Assembly (NCBI GenBank): GCA_910586945.1
Contig: CAJULO010000007.1
Coordinates: forward strand, 1 to 58,924
Direction: 5' to 3'
Source: an uncultured Christensenellaceae bacterium
Lineage (GTDB): Bacteria > Bacillota > Clostridia > Christensenellales > Borkfalkiaceae
DNA length: 58,924 nt
Below are positions 27,632-35,860 of the stretch, piece by piece (positions within the stretch are counted from its first letter, which is position 1; each line of letters opens with the position of its first letter). The notes beneath the pieces are model-generated. The model searched no databases, was not told the DNA's origin, and saw only the letters and a program-made list of their open reading frames with translations. Both the position numbers and the translations under genes were made by a program.

Positions 27632-27907
27632 CTAATATAACCACCTTGCTTTAAAATATTTTTCTGGAACTGGATTATATCCACCTTTATGAAAAGGATT
27701 ACATCTTAAAATTCTAAAAATCCCTAAAAAAGTACCACAAAAAGTTCCATAATTGTGAATAGCTTCTAAAGTATACTGAGAACAAGTAGGTTTAAAAAGA
27801 CAGGAATGTTTTGATATATAACGTTGATAAAATAAAATCAATTTTAAAAATATTATTTTAATATATGGCTTAAATATTTTCTTCCAAAATGACTTTTTTA
27901 TATACAC
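27632..27907 (-). CDS. yidD: membrane protein insertion efficiency factor YidD
   Basis: Small membrane-associated protein of 91 residues that helps YidC. The family core YQRYISKH, CLFKPTCSQY and RCNPFHKGGYNPVP is intact, with a basic amphipathic N-terminus. Translation probably begins at a GTG whose first-strand base overlaps the TAG stop of rnpA, behind an AAGGA site in the rnpA end; this suggests translational coupling. Confidence 0.95.
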   Translation of the reverse strand: MYIKKSFWKKIFKPYIKIIFLKLILFYQRYISKHSCLFKPTCSQYTLEAIHNYGTFCGTFLGIFRILRCNPFHKGGYNPVPEKYFKARWLY

Positions 27908-28224
27908 TATAACAATCCTTCTTTTTTTAATAAAAAATGTAGACTTTTTAAAAAATTTTGTAGAGAATATTCATCTGCTTGTTTTGCTATAAACACCATA
28001 GAATATGTACTTTTTAAATCTTTTACATTTTGCATTAAAGCTGCACGAATAAGTCTTTTTATTCTATTTCTCTGCACAGCATTACCGTGTTTTTTACTTA
28101 CACATATTCCTACTTCAGTTATTTTATTTGGTAAATATAATAAAATTAAAGCAGGGGAAAAAGCTTTTTTCCCCTTAGAAAATAATAAATTAAATTGACT
28201 ATTTTTTTTTATTCTAGAATACAT
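27907..28224 (-). CDS. rnpA: ribonuclease P protein component
   Basis: Basic protein of 105 residues that supports RNase P RNA in 5' tRNA maturation. The family motif RNRIKRLIRAA lies around 51-61, preceded by VSKKHGNAVQ. It begins 3 bases after rpmH ends, the usual arrangement, and ends overlapping yidD by one base. Confidence 0.96.
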   Translation of the reverse strand: MYSRIKKNSQFNLLFSKGKKAFSPALILLYLPNKITEVGICVSKKHGNAVQRNRIKRLIRAALMQNVKDLKSTYSMVFIAKQADEYSLQNFLKSLHFLLKKEGLL

Positions 28225-28227
28225 TTT

Positions 28228-28362
28228 TTAAGCACAAAGTTTTTTTCTTCCTTTATTTCTTCTTCTTTTTAAAGTTTTTCTACCACCTTGTGTCTTCATT
28301 CTCTGTCTAAAACCATGTACTTTTTTTCTATGTCTTTTTTTAGGTTGATATGTTCTTTTCAT
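28228..28362 (-). CDS. rpmH: 50S ribosomal protein L34
   Basis: The 44-codon frame on the minus strand begins MKRTYQPKKRHRKKVHGF and continues RMKTQGGRKTLKRRRNKGR, which is the L34 sequence almost without change. Its GGAG site and promoter are strong. In most bacteria dnaA lies upstream and divergent or next to it; here the upstream neighbour is dnaN. Confidence 0.97.
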   Translation of the reverse strand: MKRTYQPKKRHRKKVHGFRQRMKTQGGRKTLKRRRNKGRKKLCA

Positions 28363-28399
28363 ATCTTTTTCTCCTATATGGTCAAAATTACTTAAATAT

Positions 28400-28428
28400 A
28401 GTATATATGCTTTAATTCAATTTGTCAA
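28400..28428 (-). promoter_or_regulatory. strong sigma-A promoter of the rpmH operon
   Basis: TTGACA (28423-28428) and TATACT (28400-28405), 17 bases apart on the minus strand, located in the short gap after dnaN. Confidence 0.85.
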
Positions 28429-28447
28429 TAATTTTTTATCACTTTTC

Positions 28448-29545
28448 TTAATTATTCACACGAATTGGGAGTATTAAATATAAATACTCTTCATTTTCTA
28501 TATTTGTTAGTATAAATGGAGCTTTATTTCCATTAAATTTTAATTCTATTGTATCCATTGATAAAGCATTTAAAGCATCCATAATATATTTGCAATTCAT
28601 CGTAATTTTTAAATCAACTCCTTCAAAATCAATTTTTATAGAGTCATTACTGTTTGCTATTTCACTTTTACAACTTACCGTTAGATTTCCTTCCTTTAAG
28701 TCAAAAGTAATAATATTATTTCTTTCATTTTTTACAAAAATAGAAGCTCTATCTACACTTTTTTGCAATAATTTTCTATCCACTATAGCTTTTGTAGCAT
28801 AACTTTTTGGTATGATTCCATCAATATTGACAAATTCATTTTCAATCAATCTACCAGTCAAAATTGTATCTTTTAAAACAAGCATCAACATATTCTTTTG
28901 AAAATAGAGTTGCACAATTTCATTATCTGGTAAAAGTTTTGCAAGTTCAGAAAGTGTTCTAGCTGGACATATAATTTTAAAATCCTTTTCAATAGCAAGA
29001 TTTTCTCTTTTTAATTTAGCCATACGATATCCATCTAATGCAATAAAGGATAATGTATTCTCTTTTCCTTCAATTAAACATCCTCTGAGTACAGGTCTTG
29101 CATCATCTTGTGCACAAAAAGGGATTGTTTTTAAAATAAATTCCTTTAAAAGACTGCCTTCTATTTGTAATTTATCTTCTTTTCTATCAAAAATAATTTT
29201 AGGAAAATTTTTACTATCAAAATATTGTAAACTTGTCTTAGCATCTGCATATGAGATAAGTAAATTTTCATTTTCAGTGGAAATTGTCAATTGTTCATCT
29301 TCTAATTTTTTTATAAATTCAGTAATAGTTTTCCCATGTATACAAATTGTTCCTTCTTGCAAAACCTCAGCAACAAATTTTTTTTCTATTGCAAGTTCTT
29401 CATCTGTCGCAAGCAAAGTAATTGTATCATTTTTTGCAGTAATTTGTATACATTCTAAAATAGAATTTGTTGTTTTTGTACTACATGCTTTTACAACTGT
29501 TGTCAAAGCACTTGAAAAATCAATACCGTTGCATATAAATTTCAT
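28448..29545 (-). CDS. dnaN: DNA polymerase III sliding clamp (beta subunit)
   Basis: Ring-shaped clamp that holds the replicative polymerase on DNA. The 365-residue length and the three repeated clamp domains (about 1-120, 121-245 and 246-365) fit. Recognisable stretches are ATDEELAIEKKF in domain 1, RPVLRGCLIE and ALDGYRMAKL in domain 2, and the ending LILPIRVNN. It has an AAGGA site and is transcribed away from the putative origin. Normally dnaA precedes dnaN; here nothing but the DnaA-box region lies upstream. Confidence 0.96.
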   Translation of the reverse strand: MKFICNGIDFSSALTTVVKACSTKTTNSILECIQITAKNDTITLLATDEELAIEKKFVAEVLQEGTICIHGKTITEFIKKLEDEQLTISTENENLLISYADAKTSLQYFDSKNFPKIIFDRKEDKLQIEGSLLKEFILKTIPFCAQDDARPVLRGCLIEGKENTLSFIALDGYRMAKLKRENLAIEKDFKIICPARTLSELAKLLPDNEIVQLYFQKNMLMLVLKDTILTGRLIENEFVNIDGIIPKSYATKAIVDRKLLQKSVDRASIFVKNERNNIITFDLKEGNLTVSCKSEIANSNDSIKIDFEGVDLKITMNCKYIMDALNALSMDTIELKFNGNKAPFILTNIENEEYLYLILPIRVNN

Positions 29546-29894
29546 TTTTATATATTCCTTTTAATAATTATAATAGTAAGGATTGTGTATATTGTTGATA
29601 ACTTTAAAAAATAAAAAAACAAGTATATTTTTATGGGATATTATAGTATAAATTGTAAAAATATGCAAGTTTTTTGCCAAAAGATATGCAGAATTTTGTG
29701 GATAAAATTGTGTTTAACTATGTGTATATGTAATAATAATTTGTGTGTATGTGGATAATATAAAAAAAAATTGTATATAAAATAAAGATTTTATTCTACA
29801 GAATATATAAATAAAGAAAAAACAATCAAGTTTATCCACAATTCAACATAAGTTATCCACAAATTATACACAGTATACACATTTAAAAAAACTG
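29546..29894. other. putative chromosomal replication origin (oriC) with four perfect DnaA boxes
   Basis: Between the divergent dnaN and rsmG genes are four exact TTATCCACA boxes: two in one orientation (29697-29705 and 29750-29758) and two in the other (29832-29840 and 29853-29861). A near-match, TGTTGATAA, lies beside the dnaN start. Related TACACA-rich sequence follows the last box. The region is AT-rich with no coding frame, and gene orientation flips here from mostly minus to mostly plus, as expected at an origin. No DnaA-trio element was recognised. Confidence 0.82.
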
Positions 29895-29923
29895 TTGAAA
29901 AATGGAAAATGCTATGTTATACT
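29895..29923 (+). promoter_or_regulatory. rsmG promoter placed for a leaderless mRNA
   Basis: TTGAAA (29895-29900) and TATACT (29918-29923) have a 17-base spacer. The -10 box ends 7 bases before the rsmG ATG, so transcription should begin at or next to the start codon. Confidence 0.7.
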
Positions 29924-29930
29924 ATACAAT

Positions 29931-30662
29931 ATGAGTATAAATATTGAGAAATTAGAATGTGAAAAATTTGCAGAATTTTACAATTTGCTGCAAGAAGGGA
30001 ATAAAATTTGCAATTTAACGACAATTCTAGATAGAGAAGATGTTTTTATAAAACATTTTTTAGATAGTATTTTGCCAGAAGAATATTTTGAAAAAAGGGC
30101 AAATTGTATTGAAATAGGTTCTGGAGCTGGATTCCCATCTATTCCTTTAATGATTTGTAGAGAGGACTTAAAATTTACACTTATAGAAAGTATACAAAAA
30201 AAAGTAGATTTTTTAAAACAAGCAGTACATAAATTGCAGTTAAATGCTGTAGTATTAAACAATAGAGCGGAAGTATTAGCACATGAAGAAAAATATAGAG
30301 AAAAATTTGATATTTGTACAGCAAGAGCAGTTGCAAAAATGGTTACGCTTGTAGAATATTGTCTACCATTTATAAAAATTGGAGGAAAGATGATAGCCTA
30401 TAAGGCAAATATAGAAAAAGAATTGCAAGAAGCACAATATGCAATAGAGCTTTTAGGTGGAAAAATTATAAAAGAAGTAAAATATAGTTTGCCAAAAAAT
30501 ATGGGACATAGAACGATAATTATTATTGAAAAAGTGAAAAAAACAGAGAAAGGATATCCACGGGGAAAAGGGAAGGAGCGTGCAAAACCCTTGCTGGAAA
30601 AAAGGAAGATAGATGAAAGCAATTGCATTGACAGGACACCGCATATTAAAGAAAAATTTTGA
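29931..30662 (+). CDS. rsmG: 16S rRNA (guanine-527 N7)-methyltransferase RsmG (GidB)
   Basis: Methylates G527 of 16S rRNA with S-adenosylmethionine. The SAM-binding loop EIGSGAGFPSIP lies near 61-72 and TARAVA near 125, both family signatures. The frame can be extended to a TTG at 29895, but that codon is the -35 box of the promoter, so the ATG at 29931 (243 residues) is preferred although it has no Shine-Dalgarno site. The C-terminal tail after GYPRGKGK is basic and overlaps the next gene by 50 bases. RsmG is often encoded near oriC; its usual partner mnmG is not present. Confidence 0.93.
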   Translation: MSINIEKLECEKFAEFYNLLQEGNKICNLTTILDREDVFIKHFLDSILPEEYFEKRANCIEIGSGAGFPSIPLMICREDLKFTLIESIQKKVDFLKQAVHKLQLNAVVLNNRAEVLAHEEKYREKFDICTARAVAKMVTLVEYCLPFIKIGGKMIAYKANIEKELQEAQYAIELLGGKIIKEVKYSLPKNMGHRTIIIIEKVKKTEKGYPRGKGKERAKPLLEKRKIDESNCIDRTPHIKEKF

Positions 30663-31059
30663 TTATTTTTTACTAGAAGAGAAATTAAAAAATTTGATAG
30701 ATATAGGATATACTAAATTTTATTGTGGAATGGCAATAGGATTTGATATGACTTGTGCTGGTTTGTTGTTACGTTTAAAAAAGAGGAATACAATTGAATT
30801 GATAGCTTGTATTCCTTGTAAAAAGCAAGAAGAAAAATATACATATTATGATAAAATACTCTATTATAACTATTTAAAGAAGTTTGATAAAGTGATTTAT
30901 ATAGAAGAAAATTTTACAAAGAGTTGTATGTTTAAACGCAATCGCTTTCTTGTAGATAATAGCGATTTAGTGTTTGCTTATTTATATAAAGAAAGAGGCG
31001 GAACATACTATACAGTAGAATATGCAAAAAAAAGAGAGAAAAAGATAGAATATTTCTAA
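30613..31059 (+). CDS. SLOG-family protein, DUF1273/YpsA-like
   Basis: A 148-residue Rossmann-like protein. The N-terminus MKAIALTGHR and the following YCGMAIGFDM and ACIPCKKQEEKY match the DUF1273/YpsA group of the SLOG superfamily, thought to bind a nucleotide ligand; Bacillus YpsA affects cell division when overproduced. Here the protein is shorter than YpsA (about 180). The glycines of the binding loop (GGTYYTVEYAKK) near the C-terminus are present. It begins within the last 50 bases of rsmG in another frame with an AAGGAAG site, so it is very probably co-translated with rsmG. Function is not known. Confidence 0.78.
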   Translation: MKAIALTGHRILKKNFDYFLLEEKLKNLIDIGYTKFYCGMAIGFDMTCAGLLLRLKKRNTIELIACIPCKKQEEKYTYYDKILYYNYLKKFDKVIYIEENFTKSCMFKRNRFLVDNSDLVFAYLYKERGGTYYTVEYAKKREKKIEYF

Positions 31060-31075
31060 ATTTTCTTTTTTTATT

Positions 31076-32248
31076 TTATAGAATTTGTAAAATAAAAACT
31101 TTTAAATAGCTACTCTCATCACTTCCAAAGAGGATTGGATGGTCTGGAGATTGCATTCTTTTTTCCAAAACTTTAACTTGTCTACCAGATTGATAAGCAC
31201 TTTCCTTTAACATTCTTTCAAATAAAACATCGGTCATATAATGAGAACAAGAACAAGTCATTAAAAATCCTTCTTTTTTTACCAGTTTCATTGCTAAAAT
31301 ATTGATATCTTTATAGCCTTTATAGGCATTTTTAACTTGTTCAAGATTTTTACAAAAAGCAGGTGGGTCAAGGACGATACAGTCAAATTTTTTTTCTTTT
31401 GTTCTATATTTGCGTAACTGTTCAAATACATCACAACAAACTGTATTGATATTTGTTAAATGATTGAGTTTTGCATTATAATTTACATGTTCTATTGCCG
31501 TTTGTGAAATATCAAGAGAAGTGACTTCTTTTGCAATTAAAGCTGCATTTATACTGAATCCACCACTGTTGCAAAAACAATCTAAAACAGTTGCATTTTC
31601 GCAATATTGTCTAAGTGTAAAACGATTATATTTTTGGTCTAAAAAATACCCTGTTTTTTGCCCATTTATTATATCAATTTTCATTTTTACACCGCATTCT
31701 GTAATGATAAGTTCTTTTGGAAGTTCTCCATATAAAAGTTTATTTTCAAGTGATAAACCTTCTTTTTGTCGTACAGATACATCCCCACGCATAAAAATTG
31801 TAAGTGGATGAAAATGTTTTTTGAGAATATCTATAATATACTCTTTTCTTTTTTCAATTCCAAGAGAGAGTAGTTGTACTACAAATACATCTTCATAGCG
31901 GTCAATAATTAAGGCAGGTAAATTATCAGCTTCTGCAAATACCATGCGATAACATTTGTCTTGAAATAATTTTGCACGCAAGCGATTTGCCTGTAAAATT
32001 CTTTCTTCATATAAAGCGAATGAATCTTCTTCATTTCCTCGGATAAATATGCGTACAAGTATTTTGGATAGATAATTGATATATCCCTTGCCAATATACT
32101 GTCCTTGAAAGGAGTAAACTGCAACTAAACTACCGTTTTTTGGCTTGCCTTCAATTTTTAAAACTTCATTTGCATATACCCAAGCATGTCCTTGTAAAAT
32201 TCTTTTTTCTTCACCCTTTTTTAAGAAAATTTTTGCTTCATTTTCCAT
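31076..32248 (-). CDS. rlmI: class I rRNA large-subunit methyltransferase, RlmI type
   Basis: Protein of 390 residues with an N-terminal PUA domain (about 5-75, KKGEEKRILQGHAWVYANEV) and a C-terminal SAM-dependent methyltransferase domain. The SAM loop is LDCFCNSGGFSINAA, the acidic strand SLDIS, and the catalytic loop LDPPAF; SCSHYM follows. This arrangement is that of RlmI, which makes m5C1962 in E. coli 23S rRNA. It is one of few minus-strand genes on the right arm and stands alone. The exact target base in this organism is inferred. Confidence 0.88.
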   Translation of the reverse strand: MENEAKIFLKKGEEKRILQGHAWVYANEVLKIEGKPKNGSLVAVYSFQGQYIGKGYINYLSKILVRIFIRGNEEDSFALYEERILQANRLRAKLFQDKCYRMVFAEADNLPALIIDRYEDVFVVQLLSLGIEKRKEYIIDILKKHFHPLTIFMRGDVSVRQKEGLSLENKLLYGELPKELIITECGVKMKIDIINGQKTGYFLDQKYNRFTLRQYCENATVLDCFCNSGGFSINAALIAKEVTSLDISQTAIEHVNYNAKLNHLTNINTVCCDVFEQLRKYRTKEKKFDCIVLDPPAFCKNLEQVKNAYKGYKDINILAMKLVKKEGFLMTCSCSHYMTDVLFERMLKESAYQSGRQVKVLEKRMQSPDHPILFGSDESSYLKVFILQIL

Positions 32249-32324
32249 ATTATTTACCTATGTATTTTTTTAAAAGGCATTATATAAAAAATACAATTAA
32301 AAATCAACTATAATCTAAAAGAAT

Positions 32325-32353
32325 TTGACAAGAATAAAAATTAAAGGTAAAAT
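32325..32353 (+). promoter_or_regulatory. sigma-A promoter of dxs
   Basis: TTGACA (32325-32330) and TAAAAT (32348-32353), 17-base spacer, with a leader of about 30 bases and an AAGG site. Confidence 0.8.
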
Positions 32354-32388
32354 ATTGATAGAATTTATTAAAAAATTAAGGTTTATAA

Positions 32389-34047
32389 ATGATAAAATTA
32401 AACAGTGAAAAAAATAGTGCCCTTATACAACAAGCTTTACAACTACGCACGGAAATTATCGAAAGCGTAAAGCAAAATGGTGGTCATTTAGCAGGAAATT
32501 TAGGAGTTGTTGAACTTACAATTATGCTACATCAACTTTTTAATTTTCCAATAGATAAAATTATTTTTGATGTAGGACATCAAAGTTATGTACATAAAAT
32601 TTTGACGGGTAGAAATTTAAAAGATTTGCGTCAAACGAATGGAGTTAGCGGATTTAATGACCCAAAAGAGAGTATTTATGATTCTTTCATTGCTGGACAT
32701 AGTGGGAACAGTTTATCTGCTGGATTGGGACTCTGTTATGCAAGAGATTTAAAGGGTGAAAATTTTAAAATTATAGTTGTTATAGGAGATGCATCTATCA
32801 CGAACGGACTAGCACTTGAAAGTTTGTTTTCACATAGAGAAAAACCGGAAAATTTTCTTGTGATATTAAATGATAATGATATGTCAATTAGTGAAAATAA
32901 ATCAACTTTACAAAGTATGCAAAGTGCAGAAAAAAAAGCATTATTTACAAGTTGTGGATTTGAATATATTGACGGTGGAGATGGGCATGATTTTGAAAAT
33001 TTATATAAAATATTACAAAAGGCAAAAAAGAAGACAAAGGCAATATTTATACATTTAAAGACGAGAAAGGGAAAAGGATTGGATTTTGCCGAAAAAAATC
33101 CATGTAATTATCATAGTTTACAAAAGGATTTACAACCAGCACAAAATGATTTTTCAGGAGCTATGGCAAAATCGATAGAGAAAATTGCTGCAAAAAACAA
33201 AGATATTGTTGTAATCACCCCAGCAATGCAATATGGACTTGCATTGGATGAATTTTTTTATAGATATCCAACACGAAGTATGGATGTAGGCATTTGTGAA
33301 AGTCATGCATTTACAATGGCAGCTGGAATGGCAAAAGGTGGTTTAAGACCAATTATATGTACCTATTCTACTTTTTTACAGCGTGCCTATGACCAATTGA
33401 TTCATGATATTTGTATACAAAATTTACCTGTAATTATCTGTTTAGATAGAGCTGGATTTGTTGGAGGAGACGGGAAAACACATCAAGGACTATTTGATAT
33501 ACCAGCAATGCGAACAATTCCACATCTACAAATATATACTCCAAAAGATTGTAGAGAAGGAGAGTTAATGTTGCAATTTGCTATAAAGCAAAATTGTCCA
33601 GTAGTTTTGCGTTATCCAAATGCAAAAGCGGTGAATTTTCATCAAGAAAGTAGTATAGAAATGGAAAATTTATGGGAAATATTGCATAGTGGACAAAGTG
33701 ATATAGTTTTACTTGCAAATGGAGCAAGAGCAGTGGCACGAGCAATGCAAGTGCAAAAAAAAATACCAGATATTACAATAGTCAATGCTAGAACAATAAA
33801 ACCTCTTGATGAAAAATTATTAAAAAATATACAAAATAAGAGAATATTCACTATAGAAGAGGGGTATTTATCAGCTGGATTTGGCAGTTGTATTGCAGAA
33901 TTTTATATTGTACAAAGAATGCAGGTGCAGCTAGAAATAATTGCAATGGATGAAAGATTTATAGACCATGGTTCGATTGAAGAACAAGCAAAAATTGCAA
34001 AAATTTCTACAGAAGATATTCTAAAAAGAATAGAAAAAAGTAGGTAA
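32389..34047 (+). CDS. dxs: 1-deoxy-D-xylulose-5-phosphate synthase, compact form
   Basis: Thiamine-diphosphate enzyme that joins pyruvate and glyceraldehyde 3-P, the first step of the MEP isoprenoid route. At 552 residues it is about 70 shorter than usual DXS. The thiamine site is GDASITNG followed by LNDNDMSIS. The pyrimidine-domain segments (VGICESHAFTMAAGMAKGG), DRAGFVGGDGKTHQG and the C-terminal DERFIDHGS are all present. The shortage falls right after NDNDMSIS, where DXS normally has a long loop before FEYIDGGDGHD. The following gene begins 2 bases after the stop. The reaction is inferred from these motifs; a related transketolase-like activity cannot be excluded. Confidence 0.88.
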   Translation: MIKLNSEKNSALIQQALQLRTEIIESVKQNGGHLAGNLGVVELTIMLHQLFNFPIDKIIFDVGHQSYVHKILTGRNLKDLRQTNGVSGFNDPKESIYDSFIAGHSGNSLSAGLGLCYARDLKGENFKIIVVIGDASITNGLALESLFSHREKPENFLVILNDNDMSISENKSTLQSMQSAEKKALFTSCGFEYIDGGDGHDFENLYKILQKAKKKTKAIFIHLKTRKGKGLDFAEKNPCNYHSLQKDLQPAQNDFSGAMAKSIEKIAAKNKDIVVITPAMQYGLALDEFFYRYPTRSMDVGICESHAFTMAAGMAKGGLRPIICTYSTFLQRAYDQLIHDICIQNLPVIICLDRAGFVGGDGKTHQGLFDIPAMRTIPHLQIYTPKDCREGELMLQFAIKQNCPVVLRYPNAKAVNFHQESSIEMENLWEILHSGQSDIVLLANGARAVARAMQVQKKIPDITIVNARTIKPLDEKLLKNIQNKRIFTIEEGYLSAGFGSCIAEFYIVQRMQVQLEIIAMDERFIDHGSIEEQAKIAKISTEDILKRIEKSR

Positions 34048-34049
34048 GT

Positions 34050-34763
34050 ATGAATTTTTTAATGATAATTTACCAAAACAGAGAGGCCATTGATACAGTA
34101 TCAGAATTCTTTTTAAAATTTTTTGGTGGTATAAATTGGCTTGTAGTTGTCTTTATGTCTATGATTCCTATCATTGAACTTAAAGGTGGAATTTTATGGG
34201 GAATGTCCAAAGGCAATATGAATGGATTTGGAGCAGCAAGTTTTGGTCTTTTAGGTTGTGTCATTGTTAGTATTATTTTAGTTTTTGCATTGAAACCGAT
34301 TTTAGATTGGCTAAAAAGAACAAGACTGTGTAAAAAAATTATTGGAAGAATTGAAAAATCTTTTACGAAAAAGGCGCAACGCTTAGAGGATGTAAGTGGT
34401 ATAACAGAAAAGACAACAACAAAAAAACGAATAATTATTTTTATGACACTTTTAACATTATTTATTGCAATACCGATACCACTATCAGGTGTATGGACTG
34501 GTTGTGCAATAGGTATTTTTATAGGATTGAAGCGTTGGCAAGTTTTTGTAGCAAGTCTTTTAGGGAGTATAATCTCTTCAACTATGCTTGTTTTGATAGG
34601 CAACTTGTTCGGAAAATGGACAGATATTTTATTTTATTGTATGCTAGCAGTTGCTAGTGTAATTTTCATAATTTTAATAGCAAAAATTAGTATAGATATG
34701 ATAAAAGAAAGTCAAATAGAAAAGAAAAAAAATTTATCTATTCATAATGATGATAAAAAATAA
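34050..34763 (+). CDS. small multidrug export family membrane protein (COG2426)
   Basis: Integral membrane protein of 237 residues. Hydrophobic segments lie near 28-45, 62-82, 130-150, 160-180 and 190-215. The family's hallmark is the MIPIIELKGGILWGMSKG segment near residue 39, followed by a second copy-like IPIPLSGVWTGCAIG, a pseudo-repeat typical of DedA-like small membrane proteins. The label multidrug exporter comes from the family name and is poorly tested. It is translationally coupled to dxs, which may only reflect operon packing. Confidence 0.82.
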   Translation: MNFLMIIYQNREAIDTVSEFFLKFFGGINWLVVVFMSMIPIIELKGGILWGMSKGNMNGFGAASFGLLGCVIVSIILVFALKPILDWLKRTRLCKKIIGRIEKSFTKKAQRLEDVSGITEKTTTKKRIIIFMTLLTLFIAIPIPLSGVWTGCAIGIFIGLKRWQVFVASLLGSIISSTMLVLIGNLFGKWTDILFYCMLAVASVIFIILIAKISIDMIKESQIEKKKNLSIHNDDKK

Positions 34764-34818
34764 ATTTATTAGGAACAGAAAAATAATTGAAATAATTTAA
34801 AAAATTTTGTCATTCTAT

Positions 34819-34847
34819 TTGACATTACTTTAAAAAACTCATACAAT
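34819..34847 (+). promoter_or_regulatory. promoter of the pst operon
   Basis: TTGACA (34819-34824) and TACAAT (34842-34847), 17-base spacer. The leader to pstS is about 100 bases. No clear tandem Pho box is seen, though the site is poorly defined in Clostridia. Confidence 0.7.
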
Positions 34848-34957
34848 AAAATTGTAATATATACGAATATTATAATTTTGATATAAGTTTCAAAACAATG
34901 ATTTTAGTACAATTCTATCAAAATGAAAGATAGAAAAAACGGAGAAAGATAAAATCA

Positions 34958-35824
34958 ATGCAATTCAATCAAAAAAAGATTTTATTTTATATATTTTCCA
35001 TCTTATTGGTATGCTGCTTATTATTTCTTTTAGTAGGATGTAAAAGTAATAAAATAAATGTTATCTCTCGTGATGCTGCCTCTGGTACACGAACAACTTT
35101 TGATAGTACAATAGGCATAGATGGTGTTCGTAAAGATGCTAGTTATTTAAATGCAAATGGTATAATATTATCCTGTATAAACAGAGATAGACGCGCAATT
35201 GGTTATGTAGCAAAAAAATCCTATGAAGAATCTAGAAGTTCCATGAAAAATGTAAAAAGTATTCAACTGGATGGAAAAGATGCAGATAGTCCTGACTATG
35301 ACCTTGGTCATACATTATATTTAATTTATAAAATAGATGTTGTAGAAAAAAATCAAACATTAAAGAATTTTATGTCTTTTGTAATAAGTAAAGAAGCACA
35401 AGAAATTATTGAAGCTGAAAAGTATACTTTACCAAATATACCAACTAGCGTAGAGAATTTTAAAAAACCAACTACGCAATTGACAGATGCTGTAATTATA
35501 GGAGGTTCAACGACAACAGAACCTTTGATGCAAAAGTTACGCGAAAAATATTTAAGTCTTGTTGGAGAAAAATTTAGTGGCAAGATTGAGATACAAGGTG
35601 GAGGTAGTTCAAAAGGAATAAATGATGTAAAAAGCGAACAATTTCAATTAGGAATGTCATCTCGTCCACTAAATGCAAGCGAGAAACAAGGGGTAGAAGT
35701 ATATAATTTAGCAACAGAGAATATAGTTATTGTTGTAAATAGCAAAAACCCCATAGACAATTTAACAAAAAGTGAAGTAAAAGCAATTTATGAAGGGAAA
35801 ATAAGAGAATGGACAGAAATATAG
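34958..35824 (+). CDS. pstS: phosphate-binding lipoprotein PstS with circularly permuted lobes
   Basis: Extracellular phosphate-binding protein of the PstSCAB importer, 288 residues. The signal peptide ends in LVGC (lipid Cys28). Directly after it comes the second-lobe sequence of ordinary PstS: VISRDAASGTRTTFD (35-49), IGYVAKKSY (81-89), the SIQLDGKDAD segment and FMSFVISKEAQEII. A linker of about 20 residues follows, then the first-lobe sequence: IGGSTTTEPLMQKL (181-194), EIQGGGSSKGIND (211-223), LGMSSRPLN and finally IYEGKIREWTEI at the very end. In the usual order the last segment runs straight into the first. The binding residues of both lobes (SGTR, GGS, GGGSS) are present, so it should still bind phosphate. 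It heads pstCAB. Confidence 0.88.
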   Translation: MQFNQKKILFYIFSILLVCCLLFLLVGCKSNKINVISRDAASGTRTTFDSTIGIDGVRKDASYLNANGIILSCINRDRRAIGYVAKKSYEESRSSMKNVKSIQLDGKDADSPDYDLGHTLYLIYKIDVVEKNQTLKNFMSFVISKEAQEIIEAEKYTLPNIPTSVENFKKPTTQLTDAVIIGGSTTTEPLMQKLREKYLSLVGEKFSGKIEIQGGGSSKGINDVKSEQFQLGMSSRPLNASEKQGVEVYNLATENIVIVVNSKNPIDNLTKSEVKAIYEGKIREWTEI

Positions 35825-35860
35825 ATTGTACACAATGAAAATAAAAAAGAATAGGAAAAT

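Noticed and set aside
34070..34603. 177-codon minus-strand frame opposite the small exporter gene
   Set aside because: It lies fully within a well-supported membrane-protein gene and has low-complexity composition typical of an antisense shadow.
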